A stretch of DNA of 64,000 nucleotides from Apodemus sylvaticus (GCF_947179515.1 NC_067473.1:86908850-86972849), one strand, 5' to 3'. Positions 23,202-35,394 are shown, counted from the first letter of the stretch. Notes: generated from the sequence alone by a model not told the origin. A program made the numbers and translations.

Positions 23202-26200
23202 TCATAACTCTAAAAGTCAATTAAAGTCATGTGGTTTCTTTTCATGGTACCACTATTGAATTGAATTCTTATAGGGTAGGCACTACCTTAAAACACCTAA
23301 TTTAAATCTGATGAAGTAGGAGTAATTTTTATTCTGACCTCATATGTAAAAAAGCTAAGGAAGACAAAAATTAAGATAATGTCTAAGACCGCACAGCGGG
23401 CAAACAGTCTACCTGGTAGGAAGACAGTTGTCAACCACTACAATCAGGCATTTTGTCTAATGACCACGAACCAACTAATTGCACAAATTGCACACACAGG
23501 CTCTTCCAGCTTAATGTTTGCCTCTCATGTGCTGGTGTCAGTAAAATTTTACTTGCATCTGAAGCCAAGTGCTGAAAAAGTAGCAGCAGAAGAAAATGAA
23601 GTTAGACCACAAACAACCTGAGTGTGTTAATAGTGTGCTTTACATTGTTTTGTAGATTTTGAGAAAGTATTTAAGGGTTGTAAGTTAGAAATGTGTGGCA
23701 ATATAAGTGGGAAGATCTAACTAGAGATCAGGAAAAAGGAAATTCTGAACTTAAGGGAGATATATGTGGAACTGCTAGATAAGATCATTAACAGGAACTG
23801 TGGAGGGCAAGATGTCAGCCATCTTGACTTTCACTTTAGAGCTGGAAGAGAGACTTGCAGCTGGTTCTGCTCTTGTGGCCACAGTTGGCCTGGACAGAGC
23901 CTTTTAGGAGCAGCTTCTTTCAATAATAAACCTCTGAACTCATAGGTATCAAGTAAAAGTACAGAAGGTTATCAGTCCCTATGTAGGTATATATCTTAGT
24001 CATTGGTAGGCTTCCTTTAAATAATATTAAAATCTGTATTTAGTTAATATATTAAAATCTTTATAATTTTATGTATTTAAATAATACAGAAAATGGCCAA
24101 AAATGGGATTTAAGTAGTTTGTCATATTTCAAAGTAAAAGTCCTCGCCATGAAGCAGAATTTGGACAGGCAAATGTTTACCAAAAACAGATGATAAAAAT
24201 TATGAGGATGCCTCTGTACCCAGAAGAGTGCCACATCTTACTTGTAGCGACATATAGCTAAATGCTATGAAATTAAATGTATTCTAGAAGTTATGTTTAC
24301 AATATTGTTCTTAACTGGAAACAATAAAATTGGTTATCATAAATTTCTACCTTTATTACATCGAGATAAAGGCTCATTTTAAATTGAATTTTCCTTAGAG
24401 CATCTCAGAAAATCCCAGAAGCTTTGTTTCATGGAAGAAAGGTTATCCAGAAAAGATTCCCAAGTCCCATAAACTCTGCTCAACTAGGTCAAGGCAAAAG
24501 AACAAGTCAGAAGCAAAATGAAATAAATATGTTCCAAACAAACATGGGTTCAATCAAGTATCTTTGGAACAAAAATTAGGTAACAATATGCACATGCAAG
24601 ACATAAGGGGTCTAAGAATACAGATGAGAACCTTTCTGGAAAAACACAACTAAAACAGGTTTGAAAGTCAAGGAAAGCCTGTTTGTTAAAAGAGGGCAGT
24701 TTTATTACAGCTTGACAGAAGATGACCAAAGACAAGCAATCTGTAAATCTCAACAGCTGCCCAGAACAAGAAAATATGAAAGAAAAGGAGAAACATTACA
24801 TATACTAGAGGAAGCACACTTAGAAAAGGCAGAAGAAAAGTTATGCTCCTCTGACTAATTTAGAAAATAAGGTCAACTTATGATGTCCCATAGCCACAGC
24901 TGTAAGAGATAAGTCAAAGGGATACTTGTTCTGCCTATCTTTTTATCAAATCTTAATCTGTTTCTGCCTTACTGTAGAATGTCCCTTTTATATTGCACCT
25001 TTATCTACAGGTGACTGTATAGCTCAACTCTTAATTTATTTGTATTTGTTAGCTTTCAGTGTTAGTTCTTGCTGGAAAAAGGAATGATTCTGATGAAAAG
25101 ACACCAAAAATGTTTCACTTTCCTACTTTACATGTTTACAATGTGGGCAAAGAGGGGAACAGAAGAAGACAGTGTTGAAAATTTTCATGGAGTATGGAGA
25201 ATGGCAGAGAACCCAACATGTGAAACAAAACCAATTGCTCAAGGTAAAGACTCAATGAACCAATGCAGGTGAAGGGGACCACCAGCGTCCAGCACACACC
25301 CGCTCATCGCCATCCAGCACTGATGCGCTGTCACAATTAGGAACTGATGGAACTACTATGCTTCTTTCCTTTTCAAAATTTCTGGTATCATAACACATAT
25401 CTTAAATCAGAGGATATATTCTTCTCCCTGCTGGTCTATGCCATCTCTTCCAGATGCTATTAAATTAGTTGTATTATATTGCTGGTTTTTATAGTCAGAG
25501 ACAAGGGTGTGTTTCATTCAATGCCTGAGATAGAGACAATGAACCCAGCAAGTGGGAGACATGATTGACAGCTCTGAATTGTTCTTCAGCTTATCTCATC
25601 ACATCTTCTCCACAATGCTCATTCTGTTCCTTGGCCATATTCTTATTAAATTCTCAACAAAAAAATGTCTTGTGTGGTGATTATAAGTGGCCTGAAAGAT
25701 TCAGGAAATGTACAGTGATATCCTTCATCTGCAGGACCTCAAAGCTACAGGTAAAGCAAACACGAAGATGTTTTAGCAGCTGTGACTGCAGAAATAGGTC
25801 TTCAAGGATGGAAGTGATGCCAGGTTGTAATTTCAATACTTCTCATTTTATATTTGACTAAAAAGCAGCAGCCAAAGGAATTTCTGTGGTTTTTGAAAGC
25901 AGTGTAATTCTGTGCGTTGACACTGAAACCGTACATTTTCTATGTGAAAATGGAACAGCTCCCACTCATGAATGTGTTGCTTCCAGGATTCTGTATGAAC
26001 TAGAAAGACAAGAGAAAAAGGACATGCTAATTTATACCTATGCCGCATCAGCGAAGTAGATGGCCTAGCCGAGGCTACACTGACAAGCCAAGTGTGTTCG
26101 CTTCTGCTGCCAGCAGGGTCAAAATGGACACTTCCTACTTTAAGTACTTCTACCATGGAGATGAGAAACCTGATGCTTGCTGGCTCTACTCACCTAAGGT

Positions 26201-26262
26201 TCTTATAAGATACTCTTCTAACATGATGTGAGAAAATAATGATGGTGTGCTTTATTTCATTT
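23202..26262. other. Intronic sequence without an identified gene
   Basis: 3 kb of AT-rich DNA. Between about 23780 and 23950 there is a GC-richer block with aagatgtcagccatcttgac (a short inverted repeat) that ends in caataataaacctctgaact. It looks like the end of an old LTR, but I cannot assign a family. Frames of 80-102 codons at 23379, 25565 and 25848 (minus) show no recognisable motif. Confidence 0.45.
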
Positions 26263-26445
26263 TATTTGGGTTTTTTTGTTTTGTTTTGTTTCGTTTTTGG
26301 TATTTTTGAAACTGGATTTCTCTGCATAACCGTGGCTGTACTGGAACTCACTCGGTAGACCAGGCTATCCGCAAACTTAGAAATCCACATACCTTTGCCT
26401 CCCAAGTGCTGGGATTAAAGGCATTGGCCACCAATGCCCAGCTAT
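26263..26445 (-). repeat. B1 SINE
   Basis: The plus strand reads a T-rich tail, gaactcactcggtagacc, aggctatccgcaaacttag, and gcctcccaagtgctgggatt. It is a near-complete B1 on the minus strand. Confidence 0.94.
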
Positions 26446-27841
26446 TTGTTTGTTTGTTTGTTTTGAGAGGAATTATTACAAGTCACTTAATCCATTGTTG
26501 ACATCTGAGTGCAAGCTATCAACTGTGGTATTTATCTTTAAGTGAACACTGTTAGACTGTTGAAGTTTGTAATTAACATAAAACAAGTTGAAAATGCAAA
26601 AGAAAGTGAGGTTTTTCTAGATAAGAAATGAATTGCTTCCCCCTGCGACTGCTGACTTCCCTATATCAGAGCACACAGTTTTTGTTGTCATGGGTGTTTC
26701 CACAGAGTAAGACTCCTGCCCTGGGCATATGGTAGCTGTTGATAGCTTTAATTGGAAAATACTGGGCAGTGAAAGGAAGAAAATAAGAAGGCAAACAAAT
26801 GGCTACTAGCTATTGTCTCTTGCTCTATAGAGAATACATATAATATTAAGATGAGGAAGCAATTGGATTATGGTTATTTATTTAATTAAAATAAATACAC
26901 CTGGGGAAATCATTGAAATATGCCTTCACGAAACTGATAAAGATCAAAGTGCAAGGTAGATTCAACCCCCATGTAGTTCTATTTATTCTTCAAACATGTG
27001 AAAATTTGCTCTCACAGTCTCATCATTATCAGGGTGGGGTTGCCATTGACTTGATACAAGCTATTGCCACTAAACCAAATAGCAGAATACTTTCAACCAT
27101 GGAAACAGCAACTTGGGGTAGAATATACAAAGCTTGTATTAAGTTCCTCTTTCTCCCATGCATTTTACATAGCAAGGCTTGGGCCAAAGCCCTCATTCTG
27201 AGAAGAAGATGGGATGTGTAGGTTTTGAAGCTGTCTCTATTTTCAATTTCTGAATAGAATTCTGGAACCAGGACACAGTATATCTGACCTTTGGAATGGA
27301 ATCATTTTGCAGGGCCAGCCTGATACGTGATGCTAAGCACAAACAATTTGGCATTTGGCTTTAGAAGCATCCTCAGTACTGGCAGTTTCTTCCCTCAGCA
27401 ACAGGCACACAGCCAAATCATTTCTAGCCAAATCCCAGAACCCAGTTATGCCTGTGCTACTGAAACTATTTCAGTTGCTTTCAAGATGTAGAGAAGAGTG
27501 GAATATTGGTACTTCTAAGATAAATAAATCATCCATCAGTATATCGCACCCTAAATTAGCATTGCCAGAGGTTTTTTGTGGCCACTATCATTGTTTTGTT
27601 TTAAAGCAGCACCTGGTGGAAACGGGACATGAGCATTTTAATCAGAAATGTCCAACTTCTAGACTGGTGACTTATTTAAAACCCAAACTTCAGGCTTTCC
27701 TTAGGCTGAATCTTTTGTACTTTAAATAAGTGTGAAGAACTTGAATTTTACTTCTAAAAGTATGAGATGATGAATCAGATACCTAGTGCTATTTTCTTAC
27801 AACATTCTGTCTGGTGTTATTTTTAACATTTTTATAAAGTT
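26446..27841. other. Intronic sequence without an identified gene
   Basis: It begins with a short (TTTG)n run. Frames of 102 and 124 codons at 26913-27221 and 27355-27729 overlap nothing recognisable. With no intron signals or family match I treat them as chance. Confidence 0.45.

Positions 27842-27878
<37 letters not shown>
27842..27878. repeat. (TG)n microsatellite
   Basis: About 17 TG units after gtttgtttg. Confidence 0.95.
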
Positions 27879-27880
<2 letters not shown>

Positions 27881-28154
27881 CCTAGACTTCCTCTTTGTAT
27901 TATAACAAAGCATTTTCCCATGCAATTTAGTGAAGAAGAATCCAATACTTTCCCTCTTGTGGCTTAATTATGTAGATTCTAGTGAATTGGCTAAGGAGTA
28001 TAGGATGCTTTATTGAGGCTTAATGGAAAGATTAGTATAAAAATAGAAAATTCTGCTACTAACACCATAAATATAATGGACAGTGTGCCTATAGTCTAGC
28101 ACTCATATAACTTAAGTCAATGAGGTATTCTTGCCTAAAAGGTTGCTAATTACA

Positions 28155-28224
28155 AAAATATTTAATATATAATATAATATAATATAATATAATATAATAT
28201 AATATAATATAATATAATATATAA
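28155..28224. repeat. (AATAT)n microsatellite
   Basis: About thirteen consecutive AATAT units with almost no interruption. It lies directly beside the left end of the inverted repeat described below. Confidence 0.95.
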
Positions 28225-28521
28225 TAGATATATCCATGAAGTTGAGAATTTATCTACATTTTAACTTTTTTCTTTTTTTTATTCAATGTATCCTTTATTT
28301 ACATATCAAATGATTTCCCCTTTTCTGGGTGCCCACTCCCTGCAAGTCTCATAAGCCCTCGTCTCTCCCCCTGTTCCTCCATCTACTCTTTCCCACTTCC
28401 CTGTTCTGGTATTCCCCTATACTGTTGCATTGAGTCTTTCCAGAACCAGGGGCCACTCCTCTGTTCTTTTTGGACATCATTTAATATGTGGATTATTTCT
28501 TGGGTATTCCAAGTTTCTAGG

Positions 28522-28764
28522 TTAATATCTACTTATCAGTGAGTGCATACCATGATTGATCTTTTGAGACTGTGTTACCTCACTTAGTATGATGTTCTCC
28601 AGTTCCATCCATTTGTCTACGAATTTCATGAATTCATTGTTTCCAATGGCTGAATAGTACTCCATTGTGTAAATATACCACATTTTTTTTATCCATTCCT
28701 CCGTTGAGGGACACCTGGGTTGTTTCCAGCTTCCGGCTACTACAAATAGGGCTGCTATGAACAT
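28522..28764 (-). pseudogene. L1 ORF2 C-terminal fragment
   Basis: An 80-codon open stretch with the ORF2p C-terminal words GSWKQPRCPSTEEWI, MWYIYTMEYYSAI and NIILSEVTQSQK. It lies in the non-inverted part of the insertion. No endonuclease or reverse-transcriptase domain is present, so it cannot encode a working protein. Confidence 0.9.
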
Positions 28765-28833
28765 AGTGGAGCATGTGTCCTTATTACATGCTGGGGAATC
28801 CTCTGGGTATATGCCCCCGAGTGGTATAGCAGG

Positions 28834-29271
28834 AAACTACAAAGTTTCTGTAAGGCAAAGGACACTGTCAAAAGGACAAAACGTCAACCAACAGATTGGG
28901 AAAGGATCTTCACCAACCCTAAATCTGACAGAGGGCTAATATCTAATATATACAGAGAACTCAAGAAGGTAGAACCTAGAGAACCAAATAACCCCATTAA
29001 AAAGTGGGGTAGTGAGCTAAACAAAGATTTTGCACGTGAAGAACTTCAGAGGGCTGAGAAACACCTTAAGAAATGTTCAACATCATTAATCATTAGGGAA
29101 ATGCAAATGAAAACAACCCTGAGATTTCACCTCACACCAGTCAGAATGGCTAAGGTCAAAAACTCAGGAGACAGCAGGTGCTGGCGAGGATGTGGAGAAA
29201 GAGGAACACTCCTTCACTGCTGGTAGGACTGTAAGATGGTGCAACCACTTTGGAAATCAGTCTGGTGGCTC
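28834..29271 (+). pseudogene. Inverted L1 ORF2 segment
   Basis: ORF2 sequence immediately upstream of the preceding fragment, but in the opposite orientation. Words include ctaatatctaatatatacag, catcattaatcattagggaa and gtgctggcgaggatgtggag. It is broken by stops and is not a gene. Confidence 0.88.
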
Positions 29272-29960
29272 CTACATTTTAAATTTTTAATACAGTTATT
29301 TATTATAATAATTTCAAGAAAGTTGTTTCCTTAGACAGAAAAGTTTTACCTAGATAAATACGGTTTTTCATGAAAATATTAAAGGATATATATATTATGA
29401 TATAATTATAAATATATAATAATGTGATTATAAAATATAATAAATACAATATGTAATTAGAAATATAATGTTCAAATATTTACATATAATATAATATGAC
29501 ATTATAATATATTATTATAATATATGTGATATATGTTATATATATATAATAATATCATATATTATATATTCTTTAATATTTTCATGAAAACTACATTTAT
29601 CTAGTTAAATTTTTTCAGTCTAAGAAAACAATTGTTTTTGTAATGGTTGTTATAATAAATGATTCTATCAAAATTATTAAAATGTTGGAAAATTATTGAT
29701 TTCTTGCAAACAGAGAGCACAACAGCTGTCATAATAGACTAGAAAGGGCAAACAGAGGAGGCAGAAGGAAGCTGGATAAAGATAGCAGAACACAGGTAGA
29801 AAGGAAGGCTCTGGCATGTCTACTGAAGCATAATGTATAACACTTTATTAGCTGTTTTATAAAGAGCAAGGGGAATGGCATTGGCAGTTTCCTAACAAAA
29901 AAGAATGAGCAATGGCTAAGGCAATGAAAATTGTAGCCTGTATCTTTAAAATGAATGTTG

Positions 29961-30322
29961 TATATATGTGTGTTTTCAAGTGTGGGGGAGGATAATGTTT
30001 ATCTGCAGGTACACGTGTTCATGTGCATATGTGGGTGTAGGGAAGGATAGATGTGTGCCGACCAGTTGACTGCTTCTGGTGTTGTTCCTCAGATTCTGTT
30101 GACAACTTTTTTTTCCAATAATATCTCTAGCAGGCTTGGATCCTGCCAAATGGCTGTGCTGGTTAGCCAAGAAACCCAGAGATCTTCCTATCCTCATCTT
30201 TCTAGAGTGGGAATCACTCATGTGTGCTATCATTGCTAGTTTTTTTTTTAAAATATGAGTTCTGTGGAGCAGAGTCAGGTCCTTGTGTTTGCCAGGTATC
30301 TACTGAGCTGTCTTTCCAGCCT
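29961..30322 (-). repeat. B4 SINE
   Basis: The plus strand has the reversed B4 plan: a TG-rich start, gtgttgttcctcagattctg, gctgtgctggttagcc, cctcatctttctagagtggg, and at the right end the complement of the tRNA-derived head (ctactgagctgtctttccag). It is diverged. Confidence 0.7.
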
Positions 30323-30920
30323 GGGATCCCTGATCAAATACTACACACCACATGTGTGTGTCAAATTGTGGTGCAGCACCCTGTAGGGACACACAGTGAA
30401 GTTCCCATGAAATGAATTCAGAAAAGCTCTTCTTCAATCTATAATTAGAAAATTGCAGCATGTCGTGGGGATTTGTAAACTCCCTTCCTTTTGCTGGTCT
30501 AAGATTTCAGTGGGATTTTGAGGCAATAAGGTTAGACTCCTTTGGCAAAAGTGAGATATTAAAGAGATTATGGAATAAGAGTTTACATTTTTTTTTTTTA
30601 GTTTTAGTTCACTGCACAGGCAAACTCTTAAGACACAAGCATTTTCCTTCATTAGAAAGTAAATAGTGGGCCTGCTTAGCCCAAATATGTTTGTATACTC
30701 CATAAAAACAGACCCCCGTTTAGCCACCACCACTGGAGCCCTCGATCCTAGCTCATACGTTGGGAGCTTTCCTTCATTCTCACCCTACAGTCTGCTTCAG
30801 ACCTTCATTGATCTCTCATTTGTACCTTAACTCTTAACTGAAAACCCTCTGTCTGAATTTACTGATTATACACAGGTCACATCATGTTCATGTTCTTAAA
30901 ACCCTGAAGTGAGTATCTTG
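30323..30920. other. Unassigned intronic sequence
   Basis: About 600 bp with a T/A run near 30591-30600. The 99-codon minus frame at 30434-30733 has no recognised domain. Confidence 0.45.
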
Positions 30921-30924
30921 ACAA

Positions 30925-30959
<35 letters not shown>

Positions 30960-30963
30960 ACAA
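30921..30963. repeat. (CAG)/(CAA) triplet repeat
   Basis: About fourteen triplets: AACAGCAGCAACAGC, four CAG-type units, then CAA units. It is short, interrupted and non-coding here. Confidence 0.9.
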
Positions 30964-32199
30964 AACACTGTCAGTGTATGCACATTGTCTATTAGCTATA
31001 GGGTTCCAGCCAGCACAGAGCATTCATGCACCATGGAATACAGCCCACGGTCCAACTTCATTTACTGGTATAGTGCGGAGGATACAAGAAGATGGCAACC
31101 ATTGCTAATGAGCTCACAGTGTTACCCTAGAGACCATTATAAAACAGTTCAGCTGCTGCCAAAAGCAGAATGAGCATATACAAGACCAAAAGGGATGAGC
31201 AGATGAGCATCCAGAATTGGAGGGAAAGAGACTTAGTGAAGGATAAAACATGGGAGAATTTAAGGAAGATGGTTAAGGTAAAGGACCAGTATCAGAGCAG
31301 GCAGCAAAACCATGAGCAGAGAAAGTCTGGAGAAAAGCAGTCTGGGACTCCTGTCACTCAAGTCTGCACATGCTCCTGCAGTGCTCCTTTGTATCTTCTA
31401 CATTCTCGTGCTATTTAAAACTGGATTCTCCACTCATCTGTACATCACTCACCTCTGGAGCATGGCCACGAGTGACCATACAGATGCTCTGTGGATATGG
31501 GGGTTGCAGGAGATTAAGTAGTTAAGGAGACTTATGACTTGCATAGAAACCAGGAGACCCAAATATTGATTGTTAAAAAGCATTTGCTAGTAAGTCCCCC
31601 TCATAACTATGCTGAAGCATCAACTATATTTTAATCAAAGAGTAGAAAAAAATCAAACAGCATCATAGTTACAATTAAGGCTTGGGATTTTAAACTATAA
31701 TAAGAACAGCTCTGTGTAATGACAAACCACCTCTGAGTGTTTCACAGCAATGCCAGAATCACAGGGCTCACTGATTTCCCTCCAGACTTCACCTTTTACA
31801 GAAATAAGGCTCAACATACACTAAGTACCTGTTCAGGTACTTAGCACCAAGTGTGTCTGCTTCTGCTTCTCTGTCAACTGTTCCTTCACTCACTTTATTC
31901 ATTTCAGAGTTATAGCCAAGGCACAGGAGGCACCAGCTGAAACTCCTTATTAACTAAATACTTATTACTAGACACCTAAATTTACATATAAGTATCACTT
32001 ATCATTGACTTATTTATGGATCAGTCATTTTTAAAACAACTTCCATTATCTGACATCTGACAATATACACATAAAACCCAATATGGTACCCATGTCTCTG
32101 ATCTGAATCAGATTTTAAGTCTGTATTCCAGAGACACTGCTACTCTGACCCATATATTTCAAGTTGTCTGAGAAGAATCCCATTTTAAATCCTTTCTCT
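30964..32199. other. Intronic sequence without an identified gene
   Basis: 1.2 kb of unique-looking DNA. Small plus frames at 30985-31521 overlap each other in different frames and show no motif. Confidence 0.45.
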
Positions 32200-32290
32200 C
32201 ACCAAATGTCATGGTGTACTCTTATAATCCCTGTGTTCAGGAGGATGAGAGAGGAGAATCATGAGTTTGAGGTCATCTGGGTCTTCTCCA
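32200..32290 (+). repeat. Old B1-related SINE fragment
   Basis: tcatggtgtactcttataat, ccctgtgttcaggaggat and gagtttgaggtcatctggg keep the B1 order but are strongly diverged. Confidence 0.65.
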
Positions 32291-32406
32291 TAAAAAGTAT
32301 TGGTGCCTGTTTAGCTTTGAGTCTGGGAAAGATTTTGGAGAAACAGATTCACTCCCTGATGGCCATCCAGGTTGCATTTTCTAATAAATGTCTCTCCTCC
32401 CTGTAC

Positions 32407-32409
<3 letters not shown>

Positions 32410-32464
<55 letters not shown>
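32410..32464. repeat. (TG)n microsatellite
   Basis: About 27 uninterrupted units, the longest pure dinucleotide run in the window. Val/Cys and His/Thr frames across it are artefacts. Confidence 0.97.
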
Positions 32465-32465
<1 letters not shown>

Positions 32466-32904
32466 GCTTGAATTGATTTGACTCCTGAGGAAGATCTTTC
32501 ACAGAACTGAATTCATATGTTTTGCCATTTATTGACCATTCCTCAGTAGAACCTACTAGTACTAATTTTTTTGACATGGGCTATTCATTCTAGTTCATTC
32601 ATTCAGTTTCCCTGTTAAAGAAAAACAGTAATAAAACAATTCCAAGAGAAGACAATGAAAAGGTTTCAGAGTTTTCAAGAAATATCTGAATGCCAAAGTT
32701 TAGTTTATACTATACTATAGTTTATCAAAACCAGTAATAAAAACTTTACATGTTATTTTAATTGGGGGCTTTAAGAATTACTGCATCTTCTTGTAAAAGG
32801 TCAATGATTGGCTAAATAAACTACATTTTCAAAAATACTCTTTATTATAAAAATAAGAAAATGTTACTTTAAAATATAGTATGTAGGCTATTGTCTTTAC
32901 ATTT
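32465..32904. other. Unassigned intronic sequence
   Basis: AT-rich DNA, nothing recognised. Confidence 0.45.
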
Positions 32905-33098
32905 TATTTATGTTTTGTATGCATATGTGGTATGTATAGTATTTATGCTTAGATACAAGGGCAAGGTATGCATGTGGAGGCCAGAGAATATTTTTGTAAT
33001 CTTTTTCCTCCTTCAACCTTCTGTGGGAATTTAATTCGGTACATCAGGTATGAATGTATAAAAGCACTTTTACATGTTGAGCCATCTTGCCTGATTAT
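32905..33098 (-). repeat. RSINE1/B4-type SINE, diverged
   Basis: The plus strand contains catgtggaggccagagaata, ctccttcaaccttctgtggg, and at the right end tgttgagccatcttgcctg, the complement of the tRNA-like head. Confidence 0.6.
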
Positions 33099-33534
33099 AT
33101 GCAAGCCACTGTTAACAGAATAGTTTTTGATACTTTAAAAATATATTTGCACAGTGTTCAAAGTATAAAACACTGTTATGTAAAGAGATTTTGGATGAAC
33201 TCATAGTGGACTTCAAATCTTAATTCCCTCTTCTAAATTCTGCCCTAAAGTATTTTACACATGGCCATCAGAGATCCTTTCAGTTTCAAGTCCATATTCC
33301 TTTTCTTACTCAGAATTTTGAAGGACCAGATGAAGCTTCACTATTGTAAGGCTAGTCCTCAATCTACCCTTCTGCTCTCCTCCAGTATACATTTTTTAAC
33401 ACTCAGTATATGTTTTCCTATTAATCCCTAATGTGACTTTCTTCTTTGACTGTGCACTTGAGTATTCTGGTATGCTATTTGTTATTAAATTTGTTAACTA
33501 AATCTTAGTGTATCACTTAACCTTTGTATTTATT

Positions 33535-33698
33535 TAGTATGGGCATGTATATGTGCTAAAGTGAAAATGGGGAAGTCAAAGGACAATTTGTGGGATAGTG
33601 TTCCTTCCTTCTATTACGTGGATCCTAGGGAATCAAACCTGGGTCATCAGACTTGGCAGAACGTTTCTTTACACACTGAGTCATTTCATTGATCCTAG
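33535..33698 (-). repeat. RSINE1/B4-type SINE, diverged
   Basis: Same plan as the preceding element: gaagtcaaaggacaatttgt, cgtggatcctagggaatcaa, ggtcatcagacttggcagaa, cactgagtcatttcattgat. The two may be independent insertions of one family. Confidence 0.65.
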
Positions 33699-34200
33699 TG
33701 TCTCTTTAGTCATTACATCAACTGAGTAGTTCTATGAGTGACTGCTGATTGAATTACTATTCTTAGCATACAGAGCCCCACATAAAGTAAAAGAGTCAAT
33801 TACAAATAAGATAACTGGTCAATCAACTGGCTACACCTCACAAAGGCTTCAATAAACAGGTTGTTTCACACATATTTGAAAATAAGGTTGGAAGTCCCTG
33901 ATTTGAGATTAACTCACAAAGTCAGAACCTTTATAGATCCCCAAGGATATAATCACCTTTTCACAAACAGTGAAAGGGGTTCTAGGCCAGAGTGGCAGCA
34001 GTGTAGTACAAGCCAGGGTCTCAGAAGGATGTACATAAGGAATTGTGAAACCAAGGGTGTGCAGAATTTTTATTTCTATTCAGATTCTGTCTGCAGCAAT
34101 CTGCCTAGTTTTCACAGTTGGATAAGAAACTACAGTAAGACAACCATGTAAAAGTTACCCAAGAGTACTTGCATCTGTTCAAATAGGGACTGTACCCAGA
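33699..34200. other. Unassigned intronic sequence
   Basis: 500 bp. The 96-codon plus frame at 33861-34151 has no recognised domain. Confidence 0.45.
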
Positions 34201-34406
34201 CCTTAAACCAGTTGTTCTCAACCTTCCCAATGCTGCAACTCTAATACTGTGCCTCATGTTGTGGTGACCCCCAACCATAAAATTCTTTGCTTGCTACTTC
34301 ATTGCTGTAATGTTGCTACTGTTAGGAATCTTAATGTAAATATCTGATATGTGACTGCAAAGAGGTTACAACCCACAGGTATAGGTTGAGAACGACTGAC
34401 TTAGAC
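34201..34406. mobile_element. URR1-type non-autonomous hAT DNA transposon
   Basis: Terminal inverted repeats cagt(t/c)gttctcaacct lie at 34209 and, reversed, at 34383-34398: 16 bp with one mismatch. The flanks ccttaaac (34201-34208) and acttagac (34399-34406) match at 6 of 8 positions, as expected for an aged 8-bp hAT target duplication. The interior has ttgtggtgacccccaaccat and attgctgtaatgttgctac, as in the rodent URR1 family. There is no transposase. Confidence 0.88.
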
Positions 34407-34694
34407 AATTTTAAAACCTTTCTACTTTGGATAAAAGGAAATAACCTGGAAACAAGTGTTTCAAAAGCACAGTCTTCAAAGTAAATACATCCAAATACAC
34501 AAATTTTACTAATTTTCCTTTCCATATGTCTTTTATGAACATAATCTGAAACCAGTCACAAGTCTAAAAACTTGTCAAGTGGCATGCATGGTACCTCCTT
34601 CCTTCCACTGCCACAGAGTGTGGCATTTTATTAGTATTAATATCTAGAAGCTAATAAAGCATATAGTATAAACATATCGGTGTTTGATCTTTTG

Positions 34695-34795
34695 TGTGTT
34701 GATGGTGCTGGACAATGGAACACAGGACTTATATTGAACATGTGCTAGCACACTGGACAAGTGTGCTACCATGAAGATACCATTCCTAGGCCTCA
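34695..34795 (-). repeat. ID/tRNA-derived SINE-like fragment
   Basis: ttgatggtgctggacaatgg, acatgtgctagcacactgg and caagtgtgctaccatgaaga follow the reversed ID-type head with its A/B-box region. It is heavily diverged. Confidence 0.5.
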
Positions 34796-35394
34796 CAACT
34801 TTAAATGTGGTTTAATGATTTGGGGCAATAAGTAATGATGATGGATAGTAATGATACTGGATAGCAGAGATCTAGAAAAGAAACAGTCTCCAGATCTGAG
34901 AACAGATGGCTAATCACTGTGACAGCAAAGAACATATCCCAGAGGAGTGGCTGTCAGGCAGAACTTGTTTCAATTTTTTAACTCATCCATCAGTTGAAAT
35001 TCCCTGCACTAGCGAAGCCAACATAAGCCAGGCTTTCTTTTGTTTCCTGGGCTTTGGAGAGTCTCTTGATGCTTGTGCTCACTAGAACAGCAGTGTAGTC
35101 TCAGCAGTACCTCTTTCTGATCTCAGGCACCCATTTGGAATTGTTTGTTTCCGCATGACAGACAGAAAATAAGAAGTCATACTAATGCTGACCTTAGATG
35201 CAATTCTTTTTCTGTAATTATTACATATAATTCTGAGCCTAATTTTTCACTAATTAGCTTGTGTTATGATCAAACACAACTAGAAATTTACCATTTTAAT
35301 GTTTTGTGTTGTAAGAGTCAAGTAAGAACAAAAGTTATCTTTGTTCCAGTCATCAGCTTAGTAAGGCAACATTATTAGGAATGAGAATGGTTTG
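34796..35394. other. Unassigned intronic sequence
   Basis: 600 bp of unique-looking DNA. No feature recognised. Confidence 0.45.

Larger units (their letters stand above)
28254..29282 (-). mobile_element. L1 insertion with 5' inversion (twin priming) and 11-bp target duplications
   Basis: ctacattttaa occurs at 28254-28264 and 29272-29282. Next to the left copy is a T-rich tail (28266-28280), then the reversed L1 3'UTR and ORF2 3' end to about 28832. At about 28833 the sequence switches to L1 in plus orientation (cagattgggaaaggatcttc, cacaccagtcagaatggcta) up to 29271. The target, read on the minus strand, contains TTAAAA, the preferred L1 endonuclease site type. The two parts abut in ORF2 with roughly 30 bp missing by my memory of the consensus. 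Confidence 0.92.
28232..29720. repeat. Long AT-rich inverted repeat, left arm interrupted by an L1
   Basis: The centre is the self-complementary word aaatattt at 29474-29481. Matching words are symmetric about it: catgaaaatattaaa (29369-29383) with tttaatattttcatg (29572-29586), ctagataaat (29350-29359) with its complement (29595-29604), and cttagac (29330-29336) with gtctaag (29619-29625). Pairing continues to acattttaa (29274-29282) with ttaaaatgt (29677-29685). Beyond that, weak pairing resumes on the far side of the L1 (28232-28264). Each arm is about 200 bp, or about 240 including the split part. It could be an old palindromic DNA transposon or a locally formed palindrome. Confidence 0.75.

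Noticed and set aside
27355..27729. 124-codon plus frame
   Set aside because: Longest non-repeat frame, but low-complexity residues, no motif and no upstream promoter or poly(A) context seen.
30921..30963. CAG triplet run
   Set aside because: Short, interrupted and intronic; no link to an expansion-type coding repeat.
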